A DNA stretch of 64,000 nt from an uncultured Subdoligranulum sp. (GCA_904374465.1 CAJFFY010000001.1:1-64000); one strand, 5' to 3'; counted from the first letter of the stretch, positions 1-8,250 are shown. The notes: generated by a model from the letters alone, not told the origin. Translations and numbers: made by a program.

Positions 1-76
1 GCGGCCGTAGCTCATCTGGTAGAGCGCCACCTTGCCAAGGTGGAGGTAGCGAGTTCGAGCCTCGTCGGCCGCTCCA
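1..76 (+). tRNA. tRNA-Gly (anticodon GCC)
   Basis: A complete cloverleaf is visible. The acceptor stem pairs bases 1-7 with 66-72, a five-pair anticodon stem flanks the loop TTGCCAA, and the T-loop reads TTCGAGC. The anticodon GCC reads glycine codons GGC and GGU. The discriminator is U, as usual for bacterial tRNA-Gly, and the CCA end is encoded (74-76). The promoter must lie upstream of the window. An intrinsic terminator follows before tRNA-Cys. Confidence 0.97.
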
Positions 77-87
77 ACAAACAGTGG

Positions 88-113
88 AAACCGGCTCCCA
101 AAAGCCGGTTTTT
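88..113 (+). terminator. Intrinsic terminator after tRNA-Gly
   Basis: Inverted repeat AAACCGGCT / AGCCGGTTT around a six-base loop, followed by a T run. It lies directly between the two tRNA genes, so some transcripts probably stop here and the rest continue into tRNA-Cys. Confidence 0.8.
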
Positions 114-123
114 CACTCATTAT

Positions 124-198
124 GGTGACGTGGCCAAGTGGTAAGGCAAGGGTCTGCAAAACCCTCATTCACCAGTTCAAATCTGGTCGTCACCTCCA
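124..198 (+). tRNA. tRNA-Cys (anticodon GCA)
   Basis: The acceptor stem GGTGACG (124-130) pairs with CGTCACC (188-194). The anticodon loop CTGCAAA is closed by AGGGT/ACCCT and carries GCA. The T-loop reads TTCAAAT. The discriminator is U, a cysteine identity element, and CCA is encoded at 196-198. The gene lies 47 bases after tRNA-Gly with no obvious promoter between them, so the two are probably co-transcribed. Confidence 0.97.
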
Positions 199-234
199 AA
201 AATGCGTCACATATTGTGACGCATTTCTTTTTTT
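199..234 (+). terminator. Intrinsic terminator after tRNA-Cys
   Basis: An 11-base inverted repeat, AAATGCGTCAC / GTGACGCATTT, with loop ATATT is followed by a T-rich tail (CTTTTTTT). It ends the tRNA unit ahead of the adenosyltransferase gene. Confidence 0.9.
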
Positions 235-255
235 GTTCGAATAAAGGAGAATGGT

Positions 256-753
256 ATGATTCATCTGTATTGGGGGGAAGGCAAAGGGAAGACAACAGCC
301 GCCATGGGACTGGCCTTGCGGGCGCTTGGACACCACCAGAATGTAATAATACTGCAGTTCCTCAAGGACGGTTCCAGTGGAGAAATAGAGCCTCTGCGCC
401 GTCTTGGCGCCACTGTATACGCCTGTCCCAATGCCAAGTTCACCTGGCTCATGAACGAAGAAGATCGCGCCCAAACGCGGGCAAGCAACACCACCGCATT
501 ACAAAGAATTGCCGACCAGAACTTTGATCTTTGTATATTGGACGAAGCTTGTGCGGCTTGTCAGAACAATCTTGTGGACGCAGCACTGCTGCAGCAATTC
601 GTGACACACGCTGGCACAGCCTCTGAGGTGGTTCTGACGGGCCGGGCACCCGCCCCCTGGATGCAAGCCGCCGCCGACTATTCCACCGAAATGCGCGCCT
701 GCCAGCACCCTTATACGAAGGGGATTCCCGCCCGGGAAGGCATTGAGTATTAA
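256..753 (+). CDS. cobO: Cob(I)yrinic acid a,c-diamide adenosyltransferase (CobO/BtuR family)
   Basis: This enzyme transfers the adenosyl group of ATP to reduced corrinoid, making coenzyme B12 forms from scavenged or newly made corrinoids in the cytoplasm. The 165-residue protein opens with a P-loop GEGKGKTT at residues 7-14, as in the CobO/CobA(BtuR) family, and has an acidic ILDEA stretch near residue 95. Family members are usually 170-200 residues, so this one is compact. An AAAGGAG site sits just upstream of ATG 256. The gene is flanked by terminators on both sides, so it appears to be a single-gene unit. No other cobalamin gene is in the window, which fits a salvage role (inference). Confidence 0.88.
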   Translation: MIHLYWGEGKGKTTAAMGLALRALGHHQNVIILQFLKDGSSGEIEPLRRLGATVYACPNAKFTWLMNEEDRAQTRASNTTALQRIADQNFDLCILDEACAACQNNLVDAALLQQFVTHAGTASEVVLTGRAPAPWMQAAADYSTEMRACQHPYTKGIPAREGIEY

Positions 754-789
754 AAAGCACCGCTGCAATCTATGCAGCGGTGCTTTTTT
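752..789. terminator. Bidirectional terminator, adenosyltransferase / nadE
   Basis: A long inverted repeat AAAAAGCACCGCTGCA (752-767) / TGCAGCGGTGCTTTTTT (773-789) with a five-base loop. A-tracts and T-tracts on both sides let it stop the plus-strand gene and the converging nadE transcript. Confidence 0.92.
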
Positions 790-807
790 GTATTGCAAGG
801 CAATGCT

Positions 808-2745
808 TTACAGGGTGATTTGTTCCAATTCTGCCATCCACAGGGCGTTGCACGCGTCGCTGGGCATACGCCAGTCGCCACGGGGCGACAAGGTGACCGA
901 ACCCACCTTGGGGCCATCCGGCAGACAGCTGCGTTTGAACTGTTGGGCAAAAAATCTGCGATAGAAATTCTTCAGCCAGTGCAGCAAGATCTCCGGTTCG
1001 TATTTTCCTGCAAAAGCCGTGCGGGCCAAATGGTAGATCTTTCGGGGGCCAAATCCAAAGCGTAATACATAATACAAATAGAAATCATGCAATTCGTAGG
1101 GGCCTACCAGCTTTTCCGTCTGTTGTGCAATGGTGCCATCCTCCGCCGTCGGAAGCAGTTCCGGACTGACTGGAGTATCCAGAATATCCAAAAGCACTTT
1201 GCGCAGGGTTTCGCTGCCGCATGTGTCCGCCACATAACGCACAATGTGGCGGACCAGCGTTTTGGGAACACCGGCATTCACGCCATACATGCTCATATGG
1301 TCCCCGTTGTAGGTGGCCCAGCCAAGTGCCAGTTCACTCAGGTCCCCGGTGCCGATCACAAAGCCGCCGTTCTTGTTGGCGTAATCCATCAGCTCCAGCG
1401 TCCGTACACGCGCCTGACAGTTTTCAAACGTTACGTCGTATTGATGGGGATCCTGGCCAATATCAGCGAAGTGGCTGTTCACCGTATCCGTGATGTTGAT
1501 TTCCGCAAAACTCACCCCCAAAGCTTCACAGAGAATCTCTGCATTGGAGCGTGTGCGTTTGGTGGTTCCAAAGCAAGGCATCGTCAACGCCACAATATCC
1601 TTGGGATCCCGCTCCAGCACCTTACAGGCACATACGGCCACCAGCAGCGCCAGACAACTGTCCAGCCCGCCCGAAATGCCCAACACCGCGCATTTGGCAT
1701 GTGTATGCTCCATCCGCTTGGCAAGCCCCTCGGCCTGGATACGTAAAATCAGTTCACACCGTTCTGTCCTGGTGGCTGCATCCCGCGGCACAAAGGGGGC
1801 AGGGGACACTTCCCGCATCAAACAAAGTTCCGCAGGCATCAGCTCAAATTCCACCGTAGTATAGCCCTCTACGTCTGGTACGAAAGAAGTATTGCGCTGC
1901 CGCTCCTGGATCATACGGCCAAGATCCAACTCGGTGGTTGCTTCCTCTCCGGCAAAAGGGCTGGTCTGTGCCAATAGCACACCGTTTTCGGCAATAAGGT
2001 TGTGCCCGGCGAAGGTCATATCGGTGGTGCTCTCTCCATGCCCGGCGTCGGCATAGAGATAGGCACACAGCAGCCGGGCGCTTTGCCCCGCCACCAATTC
2101 GCGCCGATAGGCCGCTTTTCCGATGGTTTCGTCACTGGCGGACAAATTGGCAATAACCGTTGCCCCGGCCAGCGCATGGGAACAACTGGGCGGCACCGGC
2201 GCCCAAAGGTCCTCACACACTTCGACGCCCAGCACAAAGGCCTGCATCTGTTTGCAAGCAAACAAAAGATTGGTACCGATCAACGTTTCCTGACCGGCAT
2301 ACTCGATGCACTCAGCTTCCCGCATGGCGGACACATAGTGACGTTTTTCATAAAATTCGCTGTAGTTGGGCAGGTATGTCTTGGGAACCAGCCCCAACAA
2401 TTCACCGCCGCAAACCACCGCTGCGCAATTGTACAGCTTGCCATGGTACCGCACCGGCACACCGACCAGTGTCACAAGGTTCAGCCCTTTGCTGGCTTGT
2501 AGAATGGTTATCATGGCGGCTTCTGCGCCGCTCAACAAAGTCTCCTGCAGAAAAAGGTCACTGCAGGTATAACCGGTCAAGCAAAGCTCCGGCAAACAAA
2601 GCAACTGAACATTTTCAGCGGCAAACGCCTGCATAGCTTCAACAATTTGTTCTGCATTATAGGCACAATCTGCCACACGCAAGGAGGGACTGATGGCCGA
2701 AGCACGAATAAAGCCATTTTCAAAAGCGGGAAAGCTGTACTTCAT
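808..2745 (-). CDS. nadE: Glutamine-dependent NAD+ synthetase
   Basis: The enzyme makes NAD+ from deamido-NAD+ (nicotinate adenine dinucleotide), ATP and glutamine-derived ammonia. The N-terminal nitrilase-type glutaminase domain shows the E53-K122-C177 triad (in LPEL, VPKTY and VEVCED). The C-terminal ATP-pyrophosphatase domain has the SGGLDS loop at about 358-363. At 645 residues it matches the fused eukaryote/Clostridia type. The open frame extends 50 codons further upstream, but that segment overlaps the promoter. ATG 2745 follows a good AAGGAAG site, so it was chosen. The gene is divergent from the XRE regulator and ends at a shared terminator. Confidence 0.95.
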   Translation of the reverse strand: MKYSFPAFENGFIRASAISPSLRVADCAYNAEQIVEAMQAFAAENVQLLCLPELCLTGYTCSDLFLQETLLSGAEAAMITILQASKGLNLVTLVGVPVRYHGKLYNCAAVVCGGELLGLVPKTYLPNYSEFYEKRHYVSAMREAECIEYAGQETLIGTNLLFACKQMQAFVLGVEVCEDLWAPVPPSCSHALAGATVIANLSASDETIGKAAYRRELVAGQSARLLCAYLYADAGHGESTTDMTFAGHNLIAENGVLLAQTSPFAGEEATTELDLGRMIQERQRNTSFVPDVEGYTTVEFELMPAELCLMREVSPAPFVPRDAATRTERCELILRIQAEGLAKRMEHTHAKCAVLGISGGLDSCLALLVAVCACKVLERDPKDIVALTMPCFGTTKRTRSNAEILCEALGVSFAEINITDTVNSHFADIGQDPHQYDVTFENCQARVRTLELMDYANKNGGFVIGTGDLSELALGWATYNGDHMSMYGVNAGVPKTLVRHIVRYVADTCGSETLRKVLLDILDTPVSPELLPTAEDGTIAQQTEKLVGPYELHDFYLYYVLRFGFGPRKIYHLARTAFAGKYEPEILLHWLKNFYRRFFAQQFKRSCLPDGPKVGSVTLSPRGDWRMPSDACNALWMAELEQITL

Positions 2746-2779
2746 GGGCTCGACTTCCTTTTCTGTAAATTCTAAGGGT

Positions 2780-2808
2780 ATCATAGCACAGCAGGAGCGG
2801 CGCCGCAA
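2780..2808 (-). promoter_or_regulatory. Sigma-A promoter of nadE
   Basis: On the minus strand: TTGCGG (2803-2808), a 17-base spacer, then TATGAT (2780-2785) with an upstream TG extended -10 element. The start site would be about 30 bases before the nadE ATG. Confidence 0.7.
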
Positions 2809-2820
2809 GTCACGCGACAA

Positions 2821-2863
2821 TATGTAAAGTATAGTTGACTTTATGTAAGCGATATGATATACT
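2821..2863 (+). promoter_or_regulatory. Promoter of the XRE regulator with overlapping palindrome
   Basis: TTGACT (2835-2840), a 17-base spacer and TATACT (2858-2863) form a near-consensus sigma-A promoter. An imperfect inverted repeat, TATGTAAAGT (2821-2830) and ACTTTATGTA (2838-2847), 8 of 10 bases matching, straddles the -35 box. That position suits an operator for the HTH protein encoded just downstream; the operator role is inferred. Confidence 0.7.
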
Positions 2864-2905
2864 GCGAATACAGGAAGTCGACACCTGCACAACAAGGAGA
2901 CACAA

Positions 2906-3103
2906 ATGGCAAAAAACTTAAAGTTGAAGGCAGCTCGCGCCGAAAAGGATATGACTCAAGCCGCTTTGGCGGAGGCTGTTGGTGTTTCGCGGCAAACCAT
3001 CAACGCCATTGAAAAAGGTGAATATAATCCGACCATCAATCTTTGCCGCAATATCTGTAAGACATTGAATAAAACATTGGACGACCTTTTCTGGGAGGAA
3101 TAA
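2906..3103 (+). CDS. Small XRE/Cro-family helix-turn-helix regulator
   Basis: This 65-residue protein is almost entirely one HTH_3 domain. The recognition pattern TQAALAEAVGVSRQTI lies at about residues 17-32 and the family signature IEKGEYNPTI at 35-44. An AAGGAG site precedes ATG 2906. The membrane protein starts 5 bases after its stop, so the two form an operon. Pairs of a mini-XRE regulator and a small multi-pass membrane protein are common in Firmicutes, where the regulator usually represses its own operon. The ligand or signal is unknown. Confidence 0.92.
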   Translation: MAKNLKLKAARAEKDMTQAALAEAVGVSRQTINAIEKGEYNPTINLCRNICKTLNKTLDDLFWEE

Positions 3104-3107
3104 AAGG

Positions 3108-3569
3108 ATGAAGCTGAACGTTTTTTCGAAAAAGAATTTGCTGGATGAAATGCAGGAACAAAAATTGTGCAAGGTGGAAAGCCGTGGATTCTGGATGCTG
3201 TGGTGGGGGCTCTTGGCTGTACTTCTTATTCAGAACCTGGGAGGCGCCAGCGCCAGACAGATGGCAGGGGAGTGGGTTCTGTTCATGATTGCCTGCCTGT
3301 ATGGGCTGATTGAATGTCTGCGTAACGGGATTTGGGACCGCCACATCCAGCCCACTCTGGGGGCCAATACCATTGGCTCTCTGATGGCCGGAATTGTTGT
3401 TTTCCTGTTGGTCTTTGCCAAAAACAAGTATTGGCCTGGCGCCCTGTGCAGCGCCATCTTCACCTTTTTGCTCTGCCTTGCAGCCACACAGCTGACGGTA
3501 CAGTTGTATCGCAAGCGCCGTGAGCGCTTGGAACACCCCAAGGAGGACGAAGACGAGTTCACAAACTGA
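3108..3569 (+). CDS. Four-helix membrane protein, DUF6773-like
   Basis: A 153-residue protein with an amphipathic N-terminus, then hydrophobic segments at about 28-46, 55-71, 84-103 and 108-130, and a highly charged C-terminal tail (RKRRERLEHPKEDEDE). No catalytic motif is evident. Its layout and its linkage to a mini-XRE regulator resemble DUF6773-type proteins; the family name is from memory of the pattern, not a search. The biochemical role is unknown; a membrane stress or permeability function would be speculation. Confidence 0.75.
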   Translation: MKLNVFSKKNLLDEMQEQKLCKVESRGFWMLWWGLLAVLLIQNLGGASARQMAGEWVLFMIACLYGLIECLRNGIWDRHIQPTLGANTIGSLMAGIVVFLLVFAKNKYWPGALCSAIFTFLLCLAATQLTVQLYRKRRERLEHPKEDEDEFTN

Positions 3570-3570
3570 T

Positions 3571-3613
3571 AAAAAGGCGGGGCTTTGCCATCTTGACAAA
3601 GCCCCGCCTTTTC
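3571..3613. terminator. Bidirectional terminator
   Basis: A strong GC hairpin, AAAAAGGCGGGGCTTTG / CAAAGCCCCGCCTTTT, with a nine-base loop lies between the converging membrane-protein and ACT-domain genes. Confidence 0.92.
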
Positions 3614-4069
3614 TCAGACTTCAAATGCTTTATGCAGCGCCTCCAGCGCCACGTCTTCATCCTGTTGACGGATCAGTAGAGAAATATCCAAATCACTGGT
3701 GGTGATCAGGACAATTTCAATTTCTGCGCCGGCCAGCGCAGACAATGCACGTGCCGCCACACCACAGCTGGTCACCATCTCCTCGCCGAACAGATTGATT
3801 TTGCTGTATCCCCCGGACACCAACGGCGGATGTTGCTTGGCAGCAGCAGGCAGCGCCTTCATAACCGCAGCAAAGTTTTCGTAGCTGGTTGTGAAGCTGA
3901 AATCCACTGCCGTTCCTCGCGGGGCGCTCTGGCAGATCATATCCACCACAATGCCTGCTTTCGCAAACACATCCAGATGTTCCGCCAGGCTCTGAGCACT
4001 GTATTGTGCGCCGGGAAAAGTGGTTAGCAAAATATTCTGTTCGCTGCTGATCTTGCTGACACCATACAT
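3614..4069 (-). CDS. Stand-alone double-ACT protein (aspartokinase regulatory-domain type)
   Basis: The 151-residue protein consists of two ACT-like beta-alpha-beta units (about residues 10-75 and 85-150) similar to the lysine/threonine-sensing tail of aspartate kinase, with no kinase domain. It is last in the lysine-riboswitch operon after asd, dapA, dapB and capA, which supports a role in aspartate-family feedback control, perhaps as a separate allosteric subunit (inference). ATG 4069 was preferred over an in-frame GTG four codons upstream because GAAAGG is better spaced for it. No catalytic aspartokinase lies in the window. Confidence 0.75.
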   Translation of the reverse strand: MYGVSKISSEQNILLTTFPGAQYSAQSLAEHLDVFAKAGIVVDMICQSAPRGTAVDFSFTTSYENFAAVMKALPAAAKQHPPLVSGGYSKINLFGEEMVTSCGVAARALSALAGAEIEIVLITTSDLDISLLIRQQDEDVALEALHKAFEV

Positions 4070-4099
4070 ACTCCTAAACACCCTTTCTTATTGTTATTT

Positions 4100-5335
4100 T
4101 TATTCCAGTGTAAGGAACTGCTCATCAATGGAACTGCGCAACGTTTCTTCAATCTGTGCGCGGGATAACGTAAAGTTCCCATGGGCTGCGCCCAGCTCAT
4201 CCGTATAGTCCCTGTAGGGATAAACCCGGATGTTTTTATAGCCGGTCTCGTACTGAGTGACCACGCCATGCAATTTCGGATCCACCATTTCCACCGATAC
4301 CGTACCATCCGGCTGCGTCGTCTTCTGGAAAGTGATATCCAGAACGGCACCGATCATATTGTCCGGTTGGGATTGTGCATTGATAAAATTTCCAAGGCTG
4401 TAAGCCACAAACGCCGTATTGCCGTTTGCCCCCGTCAACCATTGGGCAGTCTGTGTCACATGTGGGTGTGTTCCAATGATCAGATCCACGCCCTGATCTG
4501 CCAGCCACTGGGCTGTTTCCAGCTGAAAATCTGTCATCGTATGGCTGCCTTCCACACCCCAGTGACAACTGACGACCAGTACATCGCAATTCGGGCGCAT
4601 ATCCGAAATCTGCTTGGCAATGGTGTCCCTATCCTCCAGATAGACTACTCCATAGGCCGAATCGCTGGGGGTGGGCAGGCCGTTGGTTGCCTCTGTATAG
4701 GACAGATACCCGAAGGTGATACCATTGACTGTCTGGTACACATAGTCGTCATAGGTTTCCAGATTGTAAAAGCCCATATAAGCCACATCGTCCGGCAGCG
4801 TACTCCAGTGCTCCAACGAAGCAGCAATCCCTTCGGCGCCCTTATCATAGCTGTGGTTGTTGGACAAGCTGAATGCCCGGAAGCCGATATCATACAGCGT
4901 ATCGGTGATGGCCCCCGGCGTGGAAAACAGGGGATACCCGCTGGGTTCAAAAGCATCATTGACCAGCGTTTCCTGGTTGATCCAATTCAAGTCAAACTGC
5001 TCATAGAATTCCCGCATGGGTTCATAGGCTTCGTCAAAATCGTAGCCACCATCCTGCGCACGCTCCTTGGCCTGCAGAAAGATGCCGTCATGAATCAGAT
5101 CATCGCCGGTTGCAGAAAAGCGAACCGTCTCCACCGTAGGTGTCGGCTCAGGTGTGGGTTCCGGCGTTGGGGCGGGCGTGGGCACCGGAGTTGCCGTGGG
5201 CATCGGCAGCACAGTCGAAGCAAAGACTTCTACGCGGTTCTGAAGCGTATCGCTGAACAAAGAGCCCAACAGAACGCCTCCGACGCCTACCGCAATTACC
5301 ACACAGGCCGCAATTTCATTTCCTCTCAAACGCAT
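4100..5335 (-). CDS. CapA/PgsA-family metallophosphatase-like membrane-anchored protein
   Basis: A 411-residue protein with an N-terminal signal anchor (about 8-28), a Pro/Thr/Glu-rich repeat linker (about 44-67) and an extracytoplasmic CapA domain with the conserved GDDLIH, NNHSYDKG, SCHWG and GTHPH metal-site motifs. CapA proteins belong to the calcineurin-like superfamily; PgsA takes part in poly-gamma-glutamate capsule synthesis, but other members have different or unknown substrates. No pgsB or pgsC genes are nearby. The start overlaps the 3' end of dapB by 10 bases, so translation is probably coupled. Its presence in a lysine/DAP operon hints at a cell-wall role (inference). Confidence 0.88.
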   Translation of the reverse strand: MRLRGNEIAACVVIAVGVGGVLLGSLFSDTLQNRVEVFASTVLPMPTATPVPTPAPTPEPTPEPTPTVETVRFSATGDDLIHDGIFLQAKERAQDGGYDFDEAYEPMREFYEQFDLNWINQETLVNDAFEPSGYPLFSTPGAITDTLYDIGFRAFSLSNNHSYDKGAEGIAASLEHWSTLPDDVAYMGFYNLETYDDYVYQTVNGITFGYLSYTEATNGLPTPSDSAYGVVYLEDRDTIAKQISDMRPNCDVLVVSCHWGVEGSHTMTDFQLETAQWLADQGVDLIIGTHPHVTQTAQWLTGANGNTAFVAYSLGNFINAQSQPDNMIGAVLDITFQKTTQPDGTVSVEMVDPKLHGVVTQYETGYKNIRVYPYRDYTDELGAAHGNFTLSRAQIEETLRSSIDEQFLTLE

Positions 5336-6093
5336 GGCAGTTTACCGCGCAGCAGATCGGTCATGGTATAATATCCCGGCTGCTGTTTTTCCAGATACAA
5401 CGCCGCCTGAATGGCACCGTCTGCAAACACCCCGCGGCTTCCCGCACTGTGCTGCAAGGTGACGACCTCTTCCGGACCACAGAACAACACTTCATGTTCT
5501 CCGACAATGCCACCGCCACGCACAGCACTGATTCCCAGCTCCCGGTCTCCGCGCTTCTGCCGCACCTGCGAACGGTCATACACATATTCATACTTGCCGT
5601 CCGCCTCGGCATTGATAGCGTTGGCAATCATCAAGGCGGTTCCGCTGGGTGCATCCAACTTGTTGCGATGGTGCTTTTCGACGATTTCAATATCGAATTC
5701 ATTTCCCAACACCCGGGTTGCCTGACGCGCCAGTTCGATCAGAACATTGATTCCTACCGACATGTTGGCGCTGCGGAAAACCGGAGTCTTGGCACTGGCC
5801 TGCTCCAGAGAGGCTTCGTCTTCCGGCGAAAGCCCCGTCGAGCAGATTACGCAGGGCAATCCCTGTGCAACACCATATTCTGCTGCCGCCACCGCGCCGG
5901 CAGGGGAAGAGAAGTCAATGATTACACCTTTGCAAGGCAACTCCGAAAAGCTGCTGTAGACAGGAATTTCTCCCACCGAGCCCGACGTGCGGTCCACACC
6001 GGCCACAACACGGCAATCCGTTCGGCCTGCAATTTTATCCACCAGCGTCCGTCCCATTCGGCCGCAAATGCCCTGAATGATGATGTCCGTCAT
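5326..6093 (-). CDS. dapB: 4-hydroxy-tetrahydrodipicolinate reductase
   Basis: It reduces the DapA product with NAD(P)H, the second committed step to diaminopimelate and lysine. The nucleotide-binding loop GICGRMG is at 8-14, and the catalytic signature EKHHRNKLDAPSGTA is at 139-153 with the general-acid histidine pair and the substrate-binding lysine. At 255 residues it has normal family length. The frame stays open further upstream, but that part covers the dapA terminator; ATG 6093 follows AAAGGTATG. Its stop lies inside capA. Confidence 0.96.
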   Translation of the reverse strand: MTDIIIQGICGRMGRTLVDKIAGRTDCRVVAGVDRTSGSVGEIPVYSSFSELPCKGVIIDFSSPAGAVAAAEYGVAQGLPCVICSTGLSPEDEASLEQASAKTPVFRSANMSVGINVLIELARQATRVLGNEFDIEIVEKHHRNKLDAPSGTALMIANAINAEADGKYEYVYDRSQVRQKRGDRELGISAVRGGGIVGEHEVLFCGPEEVVTLQHSAGSRGVFADGAIQAALYLEKQQPGYYTMTDLLRGKLPCV

Positions 6094-6112
6094 ACCTTTC
6101 CAAATCCTTTCT

Positions 6113-6160
6113 GTAAAAAAACACAAACCCGGCCTGCAGTTTGATACCGCGGGCCGGGTT
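6113..6160 (-). terminator. Intercistronic terminator dapA-dapB
   Basis: On the minus strand AACCCGGCC (6152-6160) pairs with GGCCGGGTT (6126-6134) and is followed by TGTGTTTTTTT. It sits between dapA and the dapB ribosome site, so it should lower, rather than abolish, dapB-capA-ACT expression relative to asd-dapA. Confidence 0.75.
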
Positions 6161-6166
6161 GCCATA

Positions 6167-7057
6167 TTATTTCAGCAATCCAAAGTCCCGCATAGCCGTT
6201 TCCAGGCGCTGCTGAACTGCAGCAGAAGGCTCTACCAACGGCAGCCGGCAGGGACCAGCCTGCCAACCCAGGCGATTCATCGCCCACTTCACGGGAATCG
6301 GGTTCACGTCGGCAAACAGTACCTTGCACAACGGCAAAGCCTGCAATTGCATAGCCAGACTGCCGGCCGTGTCGCCCGCCAGCCATTTGGCACACATATC
6401 GTGGGTGAACTGCGGCGCCACATTGGACAGCACACTGATGACGCCCTTACCGCCCAGCGCCATCAGCGGAATGACCTGGTCGTCGTTGCCGGAATAGATA
6501 TTGAGTTCGTCACCGCACAACTCGGCAATTTCAGCCACCTGAGAAATATTGCCGCTTGCCTCTTTGACGGCATTGATATTGGGCAGCTTAGCCAATTCCG
6601 CCAGCGTGGCAGGCTGCAGATTGCACCCGGTACGGCTGGGAACGTTATACAAAATGCAGGGCAGATCTACCGCGTTGGCGATGGCCGTATAATGGGCGAT
6701 CAGACCGGCCTGGCTGGTTTTGTTATAATAGGGTGTAACCAGCAGCAGCGCATCTGCACCATCCTGCTGCGCTTTCTGAGAAAGCTGAATGGCATAGCGC
6801 GTATCGTTGGAGCCCGTTCCGGCAATCACCGGTACACGGCCTGCCACTTTCTGTACCGCATAGCGGATGCATTCGGTGTGCTCGGCATCGTCCAGCGCCG
6901 GAGACTCGCCGGTGGTACCGCAGATCACAATGGCGTCCGTATGGTTTGCAATCTGGTCTTCAATCACACGGCCCAATTCCTCATAATAGACGCTGCCATC
7001 CGCATGCATCGGGGTGATAATGGCCACAGCGGCCCCAGTAAAAACGGGCTTTTTCAT
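6167..7057 (-). CDS. dapA: 4-hydroxy-tetrahydrodipicolinate synthase
   Basis: It condenses pyruvate with aspartate semialdehyde, the branch point to lysine and DAP. The class I aldolase TIM barrel shows GTTGE (47-51), the proton-relay tyrosine in ILYNVPSRTG (Y137) and the Schiff-base lysine in AVKEASG (K165). At 296 residues it has the expected length. An AAGGAG site lies about ten bases before the ATG. The gene follows asd by 30 bases in the L-box operon. Confidence 0.97.
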   Translation of the reverse strand: MKKPVFTGAAVAIITPMHADGSVYYEELGRVIEDQIANHTDAIVICGTTGESPALDDAEHTECIRYAVQKVAGRVPVIAGTGSNDTRYAIQLSQKAQQDGADALLLVTPYYNKTSQAGLIAHYTAIANAVDLPCILYNVPSRTGCNLQPATLAELAKLPNINAVKEASGNISQVAEIAELCGDELNIYSGNDDQVIPLMALGGKGVISVLSNVAPQFTHDMCAKWLAGDTAGSLAMQLQALPLCKVLFADVNPIPVKWAMNRLGWQAGPCRLPLVEPSAAVQQRLETAMRDFGLLK

Positions 7058-7087
7058 GGGAGTTCTCCTTCTTACATCAATCCGTAA

Positions 7088-8164
7088 TCAGTCAAAATAG
7101 CCCTTGGCTGCCAGCAACTCGGCCAGCAGTACACCGCCGCCGGCCGCACCGCGCAGCGTGTTGTGAGAAAGGCAAACGAACTTGTAATCGTACTGATTGT
7201 CCGGGCGCAACCGGCCGATGCTCACCGCCATACCATTTTCCAGCATACGATCCAGTTTGGGCTGCGGACGATCATTTTCCTCAAAGTAGTGCAGGAACTG
7301 TTTGGGGGCGCTGGGCAGTTGCAGATCCTGCGCGGGGCCATGGAATTCCTTCCATGCTTTCAGAATATCTTCCTGGCTGGGTTTGTTCTGGAACCGCACA
7401 AACACAGCGCCCATATGGCCATCCGAAACCGGCACGCGCAGGCACTGCGCGGTGAAGCGCGGCGCGTCGGCCGACACAATGCGATCCCCCTCGATCTTGC
7501 CCCACAGCTTCAGCGGTTCCTGCTCGCTCTTTTCCTCTTCACCTCCGATGTAGGGGATTACATTGTCCAGAATATCCGGGAAGGTTTCAAACGTCTTACC
7601 GGCACCGGAGATCGCCTGATAGGTGCAGACCAACACATCGGTAATTCCGTAACCACGCAGCGGATGCAGGGCAGGCACATAGCTCTGCAGACTGCAATTG
7701 GACTTGACTGCAATGAAACCGCGCTTGGTGCCCAGACGCTTGCGCTGCGCAGGAATGATCTCGATATGGTCGGCATTGATTTCCGGCACCACCATCGGGA
7801 CATCCGGCGTAAACCGATGGGCGCTGTTGTTGGAAACCACCGGGCACTCCGCTTTTGCATAGGCCTCTTCCAGAGCCTTGATTTCCTCTTTTTTCATGTT
7901 GACGGCACAGAAGACAAAATCCACCTGGGCAGCAACTTCCTCCACGTGGGAAGCATCCAGCACCACCAGCTTCTTTGCTTCTTCCGGCATCGGCGTCTGC
8001 ATCAGCCAACGACCGCCCACAGCTTCCTCATAGGTTTTGCCGGCACTGCGCGCACTGGCTGCCACCGCAGCCAGATGGAACCAGGGGTGGTTTTCCAGCA
8101 GCGTCACAAAGCGCTGGCCGACCATGCCGGTGGCGCCGATGACGCCCACATTGTACTGTTTCAT
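7088..8164 (-). CDS. asd: Aspartate-semialdehyde dehydrogenase
   Basis: It reduces aspartyl phosphate to aspartate semialdehyde with NADPH, feeding lysine, threonine and methionine synthesis. GATGMVG (10-16) is the cofactor loop, C157 in KSNCSLQ is the thiol nucleophile and H250 in SDGHMGAVFVRF the acid/base. At 358 residues with the LGTKRGF pattern it resembles the archaeal/fungal-type Asd found in several Clostridia rather than the E. coli type. ATG 8164 lies 11 bases after AAGGAAGG. It is the first gene of the operon controlled by the lysine riboswitch. Confidence 0.95.
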   Translation of the reverse strand: MKQYNVGVIGATGMVGQRFVTLLENHPWFHLAAVAASARSAGKTYEEAVGGRWLMQTPMPEEAKKLVVLDASHVEEVAAQVDFVFCAVNMKKEEIKALEEAYAKAECPVVSNNSAHRFTPDVPMVVPEINADHIEIIPAQRKRLGTKRGFIAVKSNCSLQSYVPALHPLRGYGITDVLVCTYQAISGAGKTFETFPDILDNVIPYIGGEEEKSEQEPLKLWGKIEGDRIVSADAPRFTAQCLRVPVSDGHMGAVFVRFQNKPSQEDILKAWKEFHGPAQDLQLPSAPKQFLHYFEENDRPQPKLDRMLENGMAVSIGRLRPDNQYDYKFVCLSHNTLRGAAGGGVLLAELLAAKGYFD

Positions 8165-8250
8165 TGTTACCAAGACCTTCCTTTCGCTGAACCCTTCCTA
8201 TTTCTATGCAGAACCACTCAACTATGTGAATTATTTTGCACAGATAACAA

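Noticed and set aside
5140..5205. Short tandem repeat in the capA gene
   Set aside because: It encodes a Pro-Thr-Glu linker of a type common in surface proteins; it is not a CRISPR or mobile-element repeat.
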